NCBI GenBank assembly: GCA_045602885.1
Contig: JAZSCJ010000018.1
Coordinates: 1 to 7,798, forward strand
Direction: 5' to 3'
Source of the DNA: JAJPXI01 sp045602885
Lineage (GTDB): Bacteria > Bacillota > Clostridia > Oscillospirales > Oscillospiraceae
DNA length: 7,798 nt
The notes under the pieces were generated by a model. It was not told the DNA's origin. It was given only the letters and a program-made list of their open reading frames with translations, and searched no databases. Made by a program: the position numbers and the translations under genes. How positions within the stretch are numbered: position 1 is the stretch's first letter; each line of letters begins with the position of its first letter. Shown here in pieces: positions 7,630 through 7,798 of this stretch.

Positions 7630-7722
7630 ATGCGACTGGATAAATGGCTGAAAGTCTCCCGGCTGATCAAGCGCCGCACGGTGTGCCCCATGCGGCATAC
7701 CGCCGCACGGGGACCCCTGTGA
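7630..7722 (+). pseudogene. rqcP: rqcP (yabO) S4-domain protein, 5' fragment, disrupted
   Basis: ATG at 7630 follows the AGGGGG site (7616-7621) and opens with MRLDKWLKVSRLIKRRTV, the standard N-terminus of RqcP/YabO (Hsp15-like S4 RNA-binding protein). RqcP normally has about 80-90 residues and helps RqcH add C-terminal alanine tails to nascent chains stalled on 50S subunits. After codon 18 (7681-7683) the expected continuation (an Ala-rich helix, then a GRVxVNG-like strand) is absent. The frame runs CPMRHTAARGPL and stops at TGA 7720-7722, giving 30 residues. No other forward frame in 7684-7798 resumes the S4 domain. The break coincides with entry into palindromic sequence, which suggests insertion of a repeat element or an assembly junction. 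The rest of the gene could lie beyond the window. The position next to mazG and HU supports the identity. Confidence 0.75.
7672..7710 (+). repeat. 10-bp direct repeat at the rqcP break
   Basis: CGCCGCACGG occurs at 7672-7681 and again at 7701-7710, 29 bp apart. The first copy encodes the last recognisable rqcP residues (Arg-Arg-Thr and the first base of Val). The second forms the right arm of the first hairpin of the palindromic stretch. It could reflect target preference, microhomology at the insertion point or a recombination junction; chance in GC-rich DNA is possible. Confidence 0.55.
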
Positions 7723-7798
7723 TTTGTAATGCTCGGGACGAGTGAATCGTCCCTGCGCCAAAGGAATGCAGGCATTCCTTTGTACGCCGCAAAGGCGG
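7684..7798. repeat. Palindrome-rich repeat-like element, runs off the window
   Basis: This non-coding stretch has four palindromes in 115 bp. (1) CCCC-A-TGCGGC (7686-7696) pairs with GCCGCA-C-GGGG (7702-7712). (2) GGGACGA (7735-7741) pairs with TCGTCCC (7747-7753) around GTGAA. (3) CAAAGGAATGC (7759-7769) pairs with GCATTCCTTTG (7772-7782), a perfect 11-bp palindrome. (4) CCGC (7787-7790) pairs with GCGG (7795-7798), cut by the window edge. None has a T-tract like the two terminators here. There is no transposase or convincing ORF. The density of perfect palindromes is unlike the rest of the window and resembles REP/MITE-type elements. The left border is set by loss of rqcP similarity at about 7684; the right border is not visible. 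Confidence 0.6.

Noticed and set aside
7519..7761. - strand open frame across the HU terminator, rqcP fragment and repeats
   Set aside because: It runs through a strong terminator and palindromes, has no recognisable domain and no good ribosome binding site.
7735..7782. Palindromes 2 and 3 near the end as intrinsic terminators
   Set aside because: Neither is followed by a U-tract on the + strand, nor by one on the - strand, and no intact gene leads into them.
7684..7798. CRISPR array or tRNA gene in the palindromic stretch
   Set aside because: The palindromes differ from each other and have no regular spacing or repeated unit. No cloverleaf with a T-loop could be built.

Overview
The window is a chromosomal stretch of a GC-rich, obligately anaerobic Firmicute. 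The best guess is a gut member of the Clostridia (Oscillospiraceae/Ruminococcaceae, near Faecalibacterium, Gemmiger or Subdoligranulum). This is an inference from an HndCD-type [FeFe] hydrogenase, Gram-positive style Shine-Dalgarno sites, strong codon bias in the highly expressed genes, and a flippase-mazG-HU-rqcP gene order resembling the Bacillus yabM-yabN-yabO region. All recognisable genes are on the + strand.

Region 1 (1-2470): the end of an operon for a multimeric, flavin-linked [FeFe] hydrogenase. It holds the C-terminal part of the NuoF/HydB-like NADH-FMN subunit, then the complete catalytic subunit with its full chain of Fe-S domains and H-cluster. A clear intrinsic terminator closes the unit. 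Together these subunits exchange electrons between NAD(H), probably ferredoxin, and protons/H2 in the cytoplasm.

Region 2 (2457-6369): a possible promoter overlaps the terminator's T-tract. It is followed by a closely packed run: a trimeric-type purine-nucleoside phosphorylase, an MtaD-like amidohydrolase (5'-methylthioadenosine/S-adenosylhomocysteine deaminase) and a YtgP/SpoVB-type MOP flippase. The first two could work in sequence: deamination of a 6-aminopurine (thio)nucleoside, then phosphorolysis of the resulting inosine-type product. The flippase follows the deaminase by 4 nt.

Region 3 (6408-7606): a two-domain MazG nucleotide pyrophosphohydrolase. After an 87-nt leader carrying two small hairpins comes a codon-optimised HU gene with a textbook terminator.

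Region 4 (7615-7798): the start of rqcP (S4-domain ribosome quality control protein). After about 18 recognisable codons it gives way to sequence unlike any S4 protein, made of a series of strong palindromes that runs to the window edge. Either a palindromic repeat element has interrupted rqcP, or this is an assembly junction in a repeat. This is the most unusual part of the window. No tRNA, rRNA, CRISPR array or transposase gene was seen, and I found no convincing novel multi-gene system.
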